From NCBI GenBank assembly GCA_023265395.1, contig JAHFTX010000005.1, forward strand, positions 1-64,000: a stretch of 64,000 nt of DNA, in the 5' to 3' direction. Shown piece by piece: positions 32,737-41,971 of this stretch. The notes beneath the pieces were generated by a model. It saw nothing but the letters and a program-made list of their open reading frames with translations. It was not told the DNA's origin and did no database searches. Made by a program: the position numbers and the translations under genes. Source of the stretch: Thermoplasmata archaeon. Lineage in GTDB: Archaea; Thermoplasmatota; DTKX01; JAHFTX01. Position 1 is the stretch's first letter, and each line of letters opens with the position of its first letter.

Positions 32737-33990
32737 ATGGCACCCAAGCGGAAGAAGGACGCCCGCACCTCGGGAGCGGTCGAACAGCACCTGGTGCACC
32801 CGAGCGACCCTGCCTTCGCCTCGCTGCACCCGGCGACGCGCGCCGTGCACGCCGATGGCACTCCCGATGCGCGCACCGGCGCACTGACGGTGCCCATCTT
32901 CGCGACCTCCACCTACCGCCAGCATGCGCCGGCGGTGCATGATGGCTATGACTACTCGCGCGCCGACAACCCCACCCGCGAAGCCCTCGAGCGCGCGCTG
33001 GCGGTGCTCGAGCGTGGCAAGGGAGCGCTCTGCTACGCCTCGGGGATGGCCGCGATCACCACCGTGACCCAGCTGCTCTCCAGCGGCGACCACGTGGTTC
33101 TCAGCGACGACGTCTATGGCGGGACGTTCCGCCTCTTTGCCCAGGTGCTCGGCCGCCAGGGGATCGCCTTCACCACCGCCGACCTCACGAGAGCAGCGGG
33201 CTTCGAGGGTGCGCGTTCCCCACGGACGAAGCTGGTGATCGCCGAGAGCCCCTCCAACCCGCTGCTCAAGGTCGTCGACCTGCGCGCGCTGGCTGAGCAG
33301 ACCCATGCCGCAGGCGCGCTGCTGCTGATCGACAACACGTTCGCCTCCCCCGTGCACCAGTCACCGCTGGCGCTGGGGGCCGACATCGTGGTCCACAGCA
33401 CGACCAAGTACCTGGGCGGACACAGCGACCTGATCGGTGGCGCCCTGGTCGGCGATGACCCCCAGCTGCTGGCGCAGCTCAAATTCCTCCAGAAGGCTGT
33501 CGGGGCGGTGCCCAGTCCATTCGACTGCTTCCTGACTCTGCGGGGGATCAAGACGCTGCATGTGCGCATGGCGCGTCACAGCGCCAACGCGCTTGCGCTG
33601 GCGAGGATGCTGCAGGAGCACCCCAAGGTCTCCGCGGTCCATTACCCCGGGCTCCCCTCCGACCCCGGTCACGCGATTGCCGCTTCGCAGATGCAGGGGG
33701 GCTTCAGCGGCATGCTCTCCTTCGAGACGGTCGGGGGGCTGGCGGACGCGACGGCGATGGTGCGCGGCTGCCGGGTCTTCACGCTCGCCGAGAGCCTCGG
33801 CGGCGTCGAATCGCTGATCGAGCACCCCGCGTTGATGACCCACGCCTCGCTGCCGCCCGACGTGCGGGCGGCCCAGGGGATCGGGGACACCCTCATCCGG
33901 CTCTCCGTGGGTATCGAGGACCTCGCAGACCTCCAGAAGGACCTCCAGACAGGGCTGCGCCGGGTGCAGGGCCGGCGCCGGCTCACCTAG
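32737..33990 (+). CDS. Cystathionine gamma-lyase/gamma-synthase-family PLP enzyme
   Basis: A 417-residue fold-type I PLP enzyme of the Cys/Met metabolism family. After a basic 12-residue leader come HPATRAVHADG and YDYSRADNPTREALERALA (substrate/PLP contacts). CYASGMAAITTV is the phosphate-binding region, LLLIDNTFASPVHQ carries the Asp to the pyridine nitrogen, and VVHSTTKYLGGHSDLIGG contains the Schiff-base lysine (about 224). The C-terminal FTLAESLGGVESLIEHPALM and LIRLSVGIEDLADL complete the family pattern. Gamma-lyase, gamma-synthase and methionine gamma-lyase cannot be separated by eye. Pairing with the adjacent cystathionine beta-synthase favours gamma-lyase, yielding cysteine. The ATG follows GGGAGAGG by a few bases, so this second operon gene uses a Shine-Dalgarno. 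Confidence 0.9.
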   Translation: MAPKRKKDARTSGAVEQHLVHPSDPAFASLHPATRAVHADGTPDARTGALTVPIFATSTYRQHAPAVHDGYDYSRADNPTREALERALAVLERGKGALCYASGMAAITTVTQLLSSGDHVVLSDDVYGGTFRLFAQVLGRQGIAFTTADLTRAAGFEGARSPRTKLVIAESPSNPLLKVVDLRALAEQTHAAGALLLIDNTFASPVHQSPLALGADIVVHSTTKYLGGHSDLIGGALVGDDPQLLAQLKFLQKAVGAVPSPFDCFLTLRGIKTLHVRMARHSANALALARMLQEHPKVSAVHYPGLPSDPGHAIAASQMQGGFSGMLSFETVGGLADATAMVRGCRVFTLAESLGGVESLIEHPALMTHASLPPDVRAAQGIGDTLIRLSVGIEDLADLQKDLQTGLRRVQGRRRLT

Positions 33991-34010
33991 GCAGCGGCGA
34001 CCGGGCCGCC

Positions 34011-37000
34011 TCACTTGTCTGAATCGCCCTTGCCACGGCCGGCGACGCGCACCCGCTTGGCGGGAATCGCCTCAGGCTCAGCCTCCGCTGGGGAGGCCAG
34101 GTCTGAGCGCACCCGCGCGGGGTGTCGCTCCACGTCGTGGCGGTGTGTGCCCGGACGCTCCGAATCGCCTTCGTGGACATCCGAGAGCGGCCAGTGGTGG
34201 CGCAGCAGCAGGAAGGCCAGCAACACCACGAGCAGGATCAGCACCGCCATCATCCCGATCACCCCAAGGGGCAGGGTGGTGACGGTCTTCGGCGGAGGTG
34301 GGGCGATGGCCAGGGGCAGTTGGAGGTCGAGGGTGGTGCTCTGACCCTTCTCGACGACCACCGAGTCAGCGCTGTCGCCGATGCGCCCCTCCTTGGAGGC
34401 GACGACGCGGTAGGCGCCCTTTTGGAGGGTCAGCGAATACGTACCGCTGGGACCGACGACCGTGGTCGCCACGGTCTTGCCAGCGCCGTCGAGGACTACC
34501 AGCAGCGCCCCTGAGACCGGGACCCCTGCGCCATCGGTGATCGTGCCCTGGAGGGTGCCCGTCTCGTTGGGGAGCGGGAGGTCCTCGTCGGCCAGCGTCA
34601 GTTCCTCGAGGTTCGCCGTGAAGGCGTCACTGATGGAGAGACCGCTCTGCGCCATGCGCACGGTCGCGCTCAGGTCGTAGGTCCCCAGACCCTGCCCGGC
34701 GGGGGGGTTCCACAGGAAGTGCGCCTTCCACTGCCCTTCGTCGACCTGCTCGACGACCAGGCCGTGGTTGCCGTGGGACTGCGAGTCGACGAGCGTGAGG
34801 ACGTTGTTGCCCTGGTCGCGGACCTTGATGGTCACCAGGAAGGAGTCGGCAGTCGCCGCCTCGGCGAGTTGGAAGTCGAGGCTGAGGTTGGTGATGGCGT
34901 CGGTCAGGACGTTGACGTAGCGAGGGTTGGCGATGGTGGTCCCCGCGGTCAGAGTCGGCGCGACAGGCGGTGTGATCAGGTCCAACTCCTCGAGGTTGTT
35001 GGAGAACAGGTCGACGGCGACCAGTCCATGGTGGTCGGTGATGCTCGCCTGCAGATCGTAGGTCCCTGCGACCAACCCGGTGGGGACGGCCCATCGGAAC
35101 TGGGCGCTGTAGGCGGTCCCGCCAGTGCTGTGCAGGGTGAGGTTGGGCGCGCCAAGGTCGCCGTCATCGAGCACCTGCAGGACCGTCTCGTTTCCATCCC
35201 GCACTTCGAAGCTGACGGAGAACGATTCGAGCCCTGGGCTCTCCGGATGGGTGAAGTTGACCCAAAGCAGGATCTGGTCGATGCCCATCGAGGCATTGGT
35301 GGGGCTTGCTCCAGTCGCTCCAGAGGCAACCTGCGGCCCCTGGGGCGCACGGCTGAGGACCAGTTCGTTGCTGTTGGAAGAGAAGGAATCGACCGCAGTG
35401 CCGTTGGCCGTGTCCCGAATCGACATCTGCAGGTCGTAGGCGCCGACCGTCGCGTTGTCTGGGGGATTCCAGCTGAGGGAGGCAAGGTAGCTGCCAACAG
35501 CGATCCGCGTGACGGTCAGTCCGCTATTGCCATGGTGTTCGTCCTGGACGAGCGTCAAGACGTTGTTGGCCTCGTCCCGCACCGCGAACGTGATGGCGAA
35601 GACGCTGACGGCCAAGTCGTCGGCGTGGGCGAAGGCGGCGCCCAGCTGGGTCGTCGAGGGTCCATCGACCTGCAGGATGGCTGGGGTCGCACTGGTGGTA
35701 CCAGGCGTCAGGGTCGGCAGGTTGGGGGCGGCGAGGACCTCGACCTCGTCGGGATTGTTCCCGAAGGTGTCGGTGGCGATCCCACCAGAGGTGAAGTCAT
35801 CGATCACCGCCTCGAGGTCATAGGTGCCCAGGGGAGTGCCCTCCGCGGGGACCCACGGGTAGGTCGCTGCGTAGCTGCCGTTGCCGAGGTCGCTGATGCT
35901 CACCCCTTGGTGACCATCCCGGGCGGCAGCGACGAGGGTGACGATGCCCCCGGCGGAGTCGCGCACCCGCAAGGTGATGCCAAAGGAATCGACCGAGGGC
36001 GAATCCTCGTCGGAGAAGGGGACCCGCAACTGCGTGCTGCTGGTGCCGTCACGTACCACCGTCGGAGGGTTGGCGAAGGTGCTGCCCAGCGCCACCACCG
36101 GTGGTTGCGAGGGCGGCAGGCTCAGGCGCACTTGGCCGCTCCAGTGCCGTGTCAGGGGCGTGTCGTTGGAGGTGAAGAGGTCCACCTCCAAGCCATACCA
36201 CCACCCGTCGATGGGGGAGACGACATCGTGGTCAAGGTCGCTGCCTAGGTCGAAGGCAAAGCGCACCAGCGCCCCGCTGGTGTTGAGCGCCGGAACTCCC
36301 AGCTGGTCGATGCCCAGCGTCTGCGTGTCGCCAAAGAAGTTCGAGAAGGTGACCGAGCTGTTGGCGGCCGCCGCAGCGCCACCGGCAAAGGCCTCGACGT
36401 AGACGATGTCGGTGGGGCCGAAGGTGGTGCTGGGGACCGAGTAGTCGGGATCGGCGTAGGTGGTGAACTCCTTGGCGACCACCGCGCCCCCGCCGATCAC
36501 CAAGGTGTCGGCGAACAGCAGGCGCTGATCCGAGGGCGCCGGACCCTCCTGCAGGCGCAGCTCGAGCTTGTAATGGTCAGTGGTGAAGCCGTTGCCCAAG
36601 GAGGCGACGAATGAGGTGTTGTAGACGAACTCGGGGACGGAGGAGACCAGCGAGAAGGCGTCGAGCTGCTGGTAGATGACCAGCCCGGTGGAATTGACCA
36701 TGCGAAGGCGGTTGTCGTCTCCGGTGCCGACGCCATCGAGGACACTCGAGCGCACTTGGACGTGGACGGTCTCGTTGAGCGCGAATTCGGTGTCACTCGA
36801 GCCATCGTCATGGGAGATCCGCACCACGGTCGCCCCTTCAGAGAACCCGGCGCTGGGCTCGTTGCCACTGCCGGAGGTGCGCGGACCTGTGCCAGGGTCA
36901 GCTGATCCAAGGGCTAGGGCCGGCACCAGGAGCAAGAAGCCCAGGAGGACGATGGCGATCGAACGTATCCCCATGCGGGCGCAAGCCTGGGTGGGGGTCG

Positions 37001-37049
37001 GGGGGCGTACGGGGACAAGCAGCCTGCTGGGGGGTTGGGGGGCGAGCAT
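34011..37049 (-). CDS. Surface protein with four 126-residue beta-repeats, carboxypeptidase-regulatory-like domain and membrane anchor
   Basis: A 1012-residue type I membrane protein. Residues about 311-823 are four tandem repeats of about 126-128 residues. Each opens like PTLTAGTTIANP, has a central FxITxxVRDxxNNVLTLV line, then HHGNSGLTV and GTYDLxxxIxD, and ends with an SNxLEEL-type line. A carboxypeptidase-regulatory-like (transthyretin-type) domain follows (GTITDGAGVPVSGALLVVLD ... YRVVASKEGR). One membrane helix (GVIGMMAVLILLVVLLAFLL) and a charged cytosolic tail of about 65 residues come last. The ATG at 37049 fits an RNA start set by a TATA-like element at 37084-37090. ATG 36974 would give a shorter signal peptide. 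Function unknown; probably an adhesive or structural envelope protein. Confidence 0.75.
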   Translation of the reverse strand: MLAPQPPSRLLVPVRPPTPTQACARMGIRSIAIVLLGFLLLVPALALGSADPGTGPRTSGSGNEPSAGFSEGATVVRISHDDGSSDTEFALNETVHVQVRSSVLDGVGTGDDNRLRMVNSTGLVIYQQLDAFSLVSSVPEFVYNTSFVASLGNGFTTDHYKLELRLQEGPAPSDQRLLFADTLVIGGGAVVAKEFTTYADPDYSVPSTTFGPTDIVYVEAFAGGAAAAANSSVTFSNFFGDTQTLGIDQLGVPALNTSGALVRFAFDLGSDLDHDVVSPIDGWWYGLEVDLFTSNDTPLTRHWSGQVRLSLPPSQPPVVALGSTFANPPTVVRDGTSSTQLRVPFSDEDSPSVDSFGITLRVRDSAGGIVTLVAAARDGHQGVSISDLGNGSYAATYPWVPAEGTPLGTYDLEAVIDDFTSGGIATDTFGNNPDEVEVLAAPNLPTLTPGTTSATPAILQVDGPSTTQLGAAFAHADDLAVSVFAITFAVRDEANNVLTLVQDEHHGNSGLTVTRIAVGSYLASLSWNPPDNATVGAYDLQMSIRDTANGTAVDSFSSNSNELVLSRAPQGPQVASGATGASPTNASMGIDQILLWVNFTHPESPGLESFSVSFEVRDGNETVLQVLDDGDLGAPNLTLHSTGGTAYSAQFRWAVPTGLVAGTYDLQASITDHHGLVAVDLFSNNLEELDLITPPVAPTLTAGTTIANPRYVNVLTDAITNLSLDFQLAEAATADSFLVTIKVRDQGNNVLTLVDSQSHGNHGLVVEQVDEGQWKAHFLWNPPAGQGLGTYDLSATVRMAQSGLSISDAFTANLEELTLADEDLPLPNETGTLQGTITDGAGVPVSGALLVVLDGAGKTVATTVVGPSGTYSLTLQKGAYRVVASKEGRIGDSADSVVVEKGQSTTLDLQLPLAIAPPPPKTVTTLPLGVIGMMAVLILLVVLLAFLLLRHHWPLSDVHEGDSERPGTHRHDVERHPARVRSDLASPAEAEPEAIPAKRVRVAGRGKGDSDK

Positions 37050-37235
37050 CGGTCCGCCTCATGGTCTTTCGTCCTTGCGAAAGATATTTACCGGAATAAC
37101 CCCAAAATAGTATAAAAACAATTCGACGATGGGGAGGCACCCGCGAGGGCGTGCGTCCCGGGGGCCTCCCTTCGGGAGGGCTGAAGCACGAAGGTATTTA
37201 TGAGGCACCCCCGGTCGGGCCGTCGGTGAGACGCC

Positions 37236-37385
37236 TTGGCACGCTTTGACGAGGCAGTCGCCCGCACCCTCATCAAGAAGGTGTGCATGAACTGCTCCGC
37301 GCGCAACTCGATCCGCGCGACCTCCTGCCGCCGTTGCGGCTACAAGGGCCTGCGGCCCAAGAACAAGGAGAGCAAAGCGGAGTAG
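37236..37385 (+). CDS. rpl40e: Ribosomal protein L40e
   Basis: A 49-residue zinc-finger ribosomal protein of the large subunit. After a TTG start the sequence reads [20 protein letters not shown], then [20 protein letters not shown] and PKNKESKAE, almost a textbook archaeal L40e. The four zinc ligands are two CxxC pairs (residues about 17/20 and 31/34). TTG 37236 is the only in-frame start giving the conserved ARF N terminus. A TATA-like GTATTTATG at 37192-37200 lies about 39 bp upstream, implying a leader of roughly 13 nt. It is divergent from the large surface-protein gene and followed 123 bp later by the winged-helix regulator. Confidence 0.93.
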   Translation: MARFDEAVARTLIKKVCMNCSARNSIRATSCRRCGYKGLRPKNKESKAE

Positions 37386-37508
37386 GGCTTCCCGCATCGG
37401 GGGCCGCCTGCAGGTCGACGGGGGCACACATACCAAGCCCTTAAGATAGGGGACGTGTTAGCAAGGCGCACGGCTCGCAGGCGTTGAACTGATTTCGAGC
37501 GGCGGGTC

Positions 37509-37877
37509 GTGAGGACCTGGCGCGGGGCGGCCGGCGGTGAGGTTGTCGACGTGGCACGTGGGCGCAGAGGGCCAGCCGGGCGTTCGGGGCTGATCTCGAA
37601 GCTGGGCAATGAAGTCGAGCTGTTGCAGCGGCACATTCGCATGTTGCAGATCATCCAGGACCATCAGCCCATCGGGATCATCCGGCTTGCCGAGATGGCG
37701 GAACAGCCCCAACACAAGATCCGCTATTCGTTACGCATCCTCGAGCAGGAGAACCTCATCAAGCCCTCACCCGAGGGGGCGGTCGCCACCGAGCGCGCCA
37801 AGCCCTTCCTGCGAGACCTCCGGCGGGTCGTCGCGGAATTCTCGTCGACCTTCAATCGACTCAAGAAGGATCTCTAG
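37509..37877 (+). CDS. Winged-helix DNA-binding regulator
   Basis: A 122-residue soluble protein. The conserved part starts at LISKLGNEVELLQRHIRMLQ and continues HQPIGIIRLAEMAEQPQHKI with RYSLRILEQENLIKPSPEGA. This is a helix-turn-helix with a beta-wing of the archaeal ArsR/PadR-like kind. The last 30 residues form a basic amphipathic helix that could mediate dimerisation. The GTG at 37509 gives a 27-residue Arg/Gly-rich leader; a GTG at 37551 would remove half of it. A promoter-like CTTAAGAT lies at 37440-37447. No ligand-binding domain is present, so it is a small regulator whose targets cannot be read from the sequence. Confidence 0.8.
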   Translation: MRTWRGAAGGEVVDVARGRRGPAGRSGLISKLGNEVELLQRHIRMLQIIQDHQPIGIIRLAEMAEQPQHKIRYSLRILEQENLIKPSPEGAVATERAKPFLRDLRRVVAEFSSTFNRLKKDL

Positions 37878-37915
37878 AGCCCTCCGATAGCCGGGCTGCG
37901 GGACCCTGGTCGGGA

Positions 37916-37987
37916 CGCCGTCGACCGGATTCGAACCGGCGACCACTCGGTTAACAGCCGAGCGCTCTACCGCTAAGCTACGACGGC
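37916..37987 (-). tRNA. tRNA-Asn (anticodon GUU)
   Basis: A 72-nt cloverleaf on the minus strand. The acceptor arm GCCGTCG pairs perfectly with CGACGGC, with discriminator G. The anticodon arm CTCGG-CTGTTAA-CCGAG has anticodon GTT, and the T arm contains GGTTCGAATCC. No intron is seen and CCA is not encoded. It lies between the winged-helix gene and the beta-helix receptor gene. Confidence 0.95.
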
Positions 37988-38138
37988 AACGGGGGCTGCC
38001 CAACGGGCAATCGTCCTTTAAGCATTGCTCCAGCGCCGACATGAAGGCGGTCTCGAGACGGCCAGGGTGCGTCTGCTTCCCTCCCTCGCTGAGCGGCCCC
38101 CAGCAAAGTTCATACGCCGCAGCGGGGTGGTCGAGAGG

Positions 38139-41100
38139 ATGCAGGCCCAGGCGCGGCCCGGCGCCCCCTTGCTGGCGTCGTCGGCCATCCTCGCACCCTC
38201 GTTGCTCCCCCTGGCGCTGCTGGTGCTGACACTCACCCCGGCAATGCTCCAGGCCACGGCCGATCTTGGGCCGGGACCGCCGGTCGATGGCGACTGGGTG
38301 GTCAGTGGGACCGAGAGTTACAGCAACCGCACCCTGCTGGTCAACGGCTCGCTGCGCATCCAGTTCCCCGGTCTGTTGACCCTGACCGACACCGTCGTCC
38401 TGTTCAACTCCTCCGACAGCAGCACCCGGTCGATCGAGGTCGCAGGCGGCGGGAGCCTGAGCGCCACCAACACCTTCTTCCAGGCCATCGGCGGCAAGGA
38501 GACGCTCTCGATGGTGCTCAACGGCACGGTCGTGCTCACCAACGTCACCTTGCAGAATGCCACCTCGCCGGGACCGAGCGTCTATGGAATCGCCATCAAC
38601 GGCGGTGCACTGGTCCAGATCCGCAAGAGCACCATCCTGCGCTGCGAGGGCGTTGGCGTCCTCCTCAACGGACCACTGGACACGCTGATCGAGGACACGA
38701 CCATCCGCCAGTGCGGTACGGGGATCCGCATCGAGGACCAGAGTGCACCCAGCGGGATGGGACCGACGATCCGCGGCAGCCTCATCACCGATACCGACAG
38801 CAATGGGATCTACGCCGGCACCAACACCCAGGGACTGATTGCCAACACCACCATCTCGGAGGGGCACGCCCGGGCCCTGACGCTCCAGAAGAGCGCCATC
38901 GAGGTCGCCGATGGCAACCTCTCGACGGCACGGGAGGGCCAGGTGGCCGTCTTCGTCTTCGGGGGCGCGCCCCTGCTGACGCACAACGTCATACGCTCCA
39001 ACGGCACGGGGGCGCGCATCGCCGGTGGCTCGTCGGCCGTCGTCTCCAACAACACCTTCCATGGCAACGGTGCGGCGATGGGATTGGGAGTCCTGGTGAC
39101 GGAGGACAGCCCTGCGCTGGTGCGCGACAACACCTTCGATGACCTCATCCGCGTGGGCATCCGTGTCAGCGGAGGCTCAGCGGCCCAGCTGCGGCAGAAC
39201 CGGTTGGCCAACCTCACCGAGGCGGGCGTCGACGTCGAGACCACCTCAGCGCCGATCATCGATGGCAACGTCTTCGACGGCGGGGCCGTCGGGGTGCGGT
39301 CGAGCTCCTCCGCGCCATGGGTGGTGGGCAACACCTTCGTGTCTCAGACCTCGGCCGCGGTCAACATCAGTGGGTTTGGCCTGGCCAATGCGCTCATTGG
39401 CGGCAACACCTTCACGGGCGGCAACGTCGGGGTCCGCTGCAACATCGGCGGCCCCTCAATCATCGACAACGTCTTCAGTTCGGTGGCACTGGCGGCGATC
39501 CGGTGCAACGATGCGGCACCCTCGGTGCTCCAGAACGAGGTCTCCGGTGGCGGGCACGGCATCGAATTGACCGATGTCGGTGGTGGCAGTGTCCAAGGCA
39601 ACCATCTCGTCGGCGTCGAACAGGCGATCGTCCTCACGCGGAGCCCGAGGACGATCAGCGGCAACACCATCGAAAACTCCGGCTTCGGCCTAGTGGTGCG
39701 ACAGACCCAGGTGGAGGCTGAGGGCAACACCTACACCGACTCCACCTTCGCCGACTACCTGCTGGCGGAGCAGACCCTGGTGACGACCCATACGGACCGC
39801 TTCGCCGACGATGGCGTGATCGTCGATGGCACCAGCATGGTGGAGGTCGAGGCGAGCAAGGGGTTCCGCATCCACAGCAGCGACGGATCCCTGCTGGGCA
39901 ATGCCCGAGTCACCTTCCAGAACAGCTCAGGGGAGGTGGTCTATGGCAACCTGGTCTCCTCCCCCGTTGACGGGACCATCGACCCGCGGACCTACGTGCT
40001 GCGGACCTTCAGCGCCCAAGGTTGGGATGTCCGCACCCCCATCACCGCGACCGTGCGAGCAGACCTGCTCGATCCCTTCGACAACGTCACGACCGTGACC
40101 TTCGACAACAGTACGTACCAGGACCTGTACTACGACTTCCGGCCCACGATCGTCAGCGGGGGATTGCTCGTGGCCGACGAGGGCCAGCCCCTCTGGCTCG
40201 ACCTGAGCGCCAGCATCTCCGATCTGGACGACCCCAAGGGCACGTTAGGAATCTCCAGTGACGACCCGGCGGTGCAGGAGATCGATGGGCTGCGCTTGGC
40301 GCTGCAGTACGATGACGTGCCCCAGGAGTGGCCCTTCCTGACGGTGCTCCGTCTGACCCTGCACGACCCGCTAGCAAGTAGCCAGGCCGAGGTCCAGGTC
40401 AAGGTGTTCCCACAGAACGACCTCCCCCGGTTGCTGGCGCCGATCCCCAGCGCGACCGTCGAGGAGGGGGAGAGCTGGCAGCTCGACCTGCATGCGAGCT
40501 TCGATGACGAGGAACACCCGGAGAACCTCACCTTCAGTTCGAACTTCCCCGACGCGTTGACTTTCGACGAAGGGAGCCGCACCGTGACCTGGGAGCCTGC
40601 GGCCAATGCCACGAGCCTGCAAGGGGTCGTCATCACTGCCTCCGAGCGCGAGGCCCCGGTGCAGGTGGTCCATTCCAACCTCTTCGATCTCTCCTTCGTG
40701 CCCTTCAACGACCCGCCGATCTACCTGGGAGGACTGCGGGGCAAGCAGGTTCTCGAGGACACCACGCACGAAGTGCGCTTGGACGATCTCTTCACCGACG
40801 AAGAGGACCCCGACGGCCTCGTCTTCACGGCCAACTACGACGAGGTGGTGATCGATCCGGTCTCCCGCGCCGCCAGCTGGACCCCGACCCAGAGCAGCCG
40901 TGACCTGATCAACCTGCAATTGAGCGCGCATGATGCCACCGACCCTGAGCTGGTGACCCAAAGTGCCCAGGTCAACTGGATCGCCATCAAGGTCGACGAC
41001 CCGCCAGTCTACCGCGGCGGGCTGGGGGACGTCAACGTCACGGAGGGTGGCTTCTGGGACCACTCCCTCGACGACCTGTTCTTCGACGAGGAGGGGACAC

Positions 41101-41843
41101 CGCTGACCTTCTCGGTCAACAAGCCGCTGGCCAGTAGCGGGCTGCTGATCGAGCGTTCGCCCCAGGGAGGGTGGATCATCCTCTGGCGACCGACCGTCGA
41201 TAACGGGGGAGAGAACCTCACCTCGGTGATCATCACGGCCTACGATTCGCGCCACCAGTCAGCCCAGAGCATCCCCTTCAACCTCACCTTCACGCCCATC
41301 GACGACGGGCCGCCCGGCGGCCCCGTGCGCGTCGAAACCATCCCCGCCTGGGTCTGGGGCGCCCTGATCGTCGGCGCCGTGGTGCCCGCCGCGGGACTGC
41401 TGCTGCACCGTCGCTACATCACCGAGCGCTATGAGTTGCGTGAGCTGTTCCTCATCTACCATGACGGACGCCTGATCACCCACGCACGGGCGACCGAGGA
41501 GGAGGCGATCGACGAGGACATCCTCGCCTCGATGCTCACGGCGATCCAGGAGTTCGTCAAGGAGTCGCTGGGCAACAAGGGCACCGCCGCTGGGACGGGA
41601 GCGGGGGTCGTCAAGGACCTCGATGAGATGACCTATGGGGACCTCCGCATCGTCATCGAGCGCCGCGAGGACATGTACCTCGCGGCCGTCATCAAGGGAT
41701 TCCCAGCCCGGCGGTTACGCAACCTCATGCAGACGCTGATGGCCCAGATCGCCGCTGCCTACGGGCCCGTCCTGGAGAATTGGGATGGCGACAACAAGCG
41801 CCTCCCGGCGATCCAGGCCTTCTTGATCACGATGTTCCTCTGA
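38139..41843 (+). CDS. Giant parallel beta-helix/cadherin-like receptor with cytosolic Roadblock/longin-like domain
   Basis: A 1234-residue type I membrane protein. The signal peptide (about 1-40) is followed by a right-handed parallel beta-helix (about 45-580) of NosD/pectate-lyase type: short coils such as NGTGARIAGGSSAVVSNNTF, SSAPWVVGNTFVS and GGPSIIDNVF. Cadherin/Calx-like repeats (about 668-1054) follow, with lines such as VEEGESWQLDLHASFDDEEH and VLEDTTHEVRLDDLFTDEED. One helix crosses the membrane (about 1069-1090). The 140-residue cytosolic end (YELRELFLIYHDGRLITHAR, DEDILASMLTAIQEFVKESL, GDLRIVIERREDMYLAAVIK) has the strand-helix pattern of Roadblock/longin domains, which bind small GTPases. 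ATG 38139 is 29 bp after a weak TTCATACG element, and the frame is open 38 codons further upstream. A surface sensor coupled to cytosolic GTPase signalling is an inference. Confidence 0.8.
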   Translation: MQAQARPGAPLLASSAILAPSLLPLALLVLTLTPAMLQATADLGPGPPVDGDWVVSGTESYSNRTLLVNGSLRIQFPGLLTLTDTVVLFNSSDSSTRSIEVAGGGSLSATNTFFQAIGGKETLSMVLNGTVVLTNVTLQNATSPGPSVYGIAINGGALVQIRKSTILRCEGVGVLLNGPLDTLIEDTTIRQCGTGIRIEDQSAPSGMGPTIRGSLITDTDSNGIYAGTNTQGLIANTTISEGHARALTLQKSAIEVADGNLSTAREGQVAVFVFGGAPLLTHNVIRSNGTGARIAGGSSAVVSNNTFHGNGAAMGLGVLVTEDSPALVRDNTFDDLIRVGIRVSGGSAAQLRQNRLANLTEAGVDVETTSAPIIDGNVFDGGAVGVRSSSSAPWVVGNTFVSQTSAAVNISGFGLANALIGGNTFTGGNVGVRCNIGGPSIIDNVFSSVALAAIRCNDAAPSVLQNEVSGGGHGIELTDVGGGSVQGNHLVGVEQAIVLTRSPRTISGNTIENSGFGLVVRQTQVEAEGNTYTDSTFADYLLAEQTLVTTHTDRFADDGVIVDGTSMVEVEASKGFRIHSSDGSLLGNARVTFQNSSGEVVYGNLVSSPVDGTIDPRTYVLRTFSAQGWDVRTPITATVRADLLDPFDNVTTVTFDNSTYQDLYYDFRPTIVSGGLLVADEGQPLWLDLSASISDLDDPKGTLGISSDDPAVQEIDGLRLALQYDDVPQEWPFLTVLRLTLHDPLASSQAEVQVKVFPQNDLPRLLAPIPSATVEEGESWQLDLHASFDDEEHPENLTFSSNFPDALTFDEGSRTVTWEPAANATSLQGVVITASEREAPVQVVHSNLFDLSFVPFNDPPIYLGGLRGKQVLEDTTHEVRLDDLFTDEEDPDGLVFTANYDEVVIDPVSRAASWTPTQSSRDLINLQLSAHDATDPELVTQSAQVNWIAIKVDDPPVYRGGLGDVNVTEGGFWDHSLDDLFFDEEGTPLTFSVNKPLASSGLLIERSPQGGWIILWRPTVDNGGENLTSVIITAYDSRHQSAQSIPFNLTFTPIDDGPPGGPVRVETIPAWVWGALIVGAVVPAAGLLLHRRYITERYELRELFLIYHDGRLITHARATEEEAIDEDILASMLTAIQEFVKESLGNKGTAAGTGAGVVKDLDEMTYGDLRIVIERREDMYLAAVIKGFPARRLRNLMQTLMAQIAAAYGPVLENWDGDNKRLPAIQAFLITMFL

Positions 41844-41875
41844 GCGGAGGCGCCGTTGCGGCGCAGGATGAAGCC

Positions 41876-41883
41876 TTTTATAC
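41876..41883 (+). promoter_or_regulatory. TATA box of the aldolase/dehydrogenase operon
   Basis: TTTTATAC predicts an RNA start near 41903-41906, which coincides with an in-frame GTG (41903) but lies 67 bp before the Shine-Dalgarno-preceded ATG at 41972. Either a leadered mRNA or two start sites are possible. Confidence 0.6.
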
Positions 41884-41957
41884 TCCGCGCCCGGTCGCGA
41901 AGGTGCCCGCGCGATTGGGTGGTGGCATCACCGCCCAAGGGTGCGCGGACCCACCTG

Positions 41958-41964
41958 GGAGGTG
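41958..41964 (+). promoter_or_regulatory. Strong Shine-Dalgarno before the aldolase ATG
   Basis: GGAGGTG matches the archaeal 16S 3' end over seven bases and ends 7 nt before ATG 41972; it decides the preferred start. Confidence 0.65.
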
Positions 41965-41971
41965 CCCGCCG

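Noticed and set aside
34011-37049. Mobile element or prophage in the repeat-rich gene region
   Set aside because: No transposase, integrase, terminal repeats or target duplications were seen anywhere in the window; the repeats are protein-domain repeats.
41903-41971. GTG 41903 as the aldolase start
   Set aside because: It is well placed for leaderless transcription but adds 23 residues absent from the family core. The ATG at 41972 has a seven-base Shine-Dalgarno. Kept only as an alternative.
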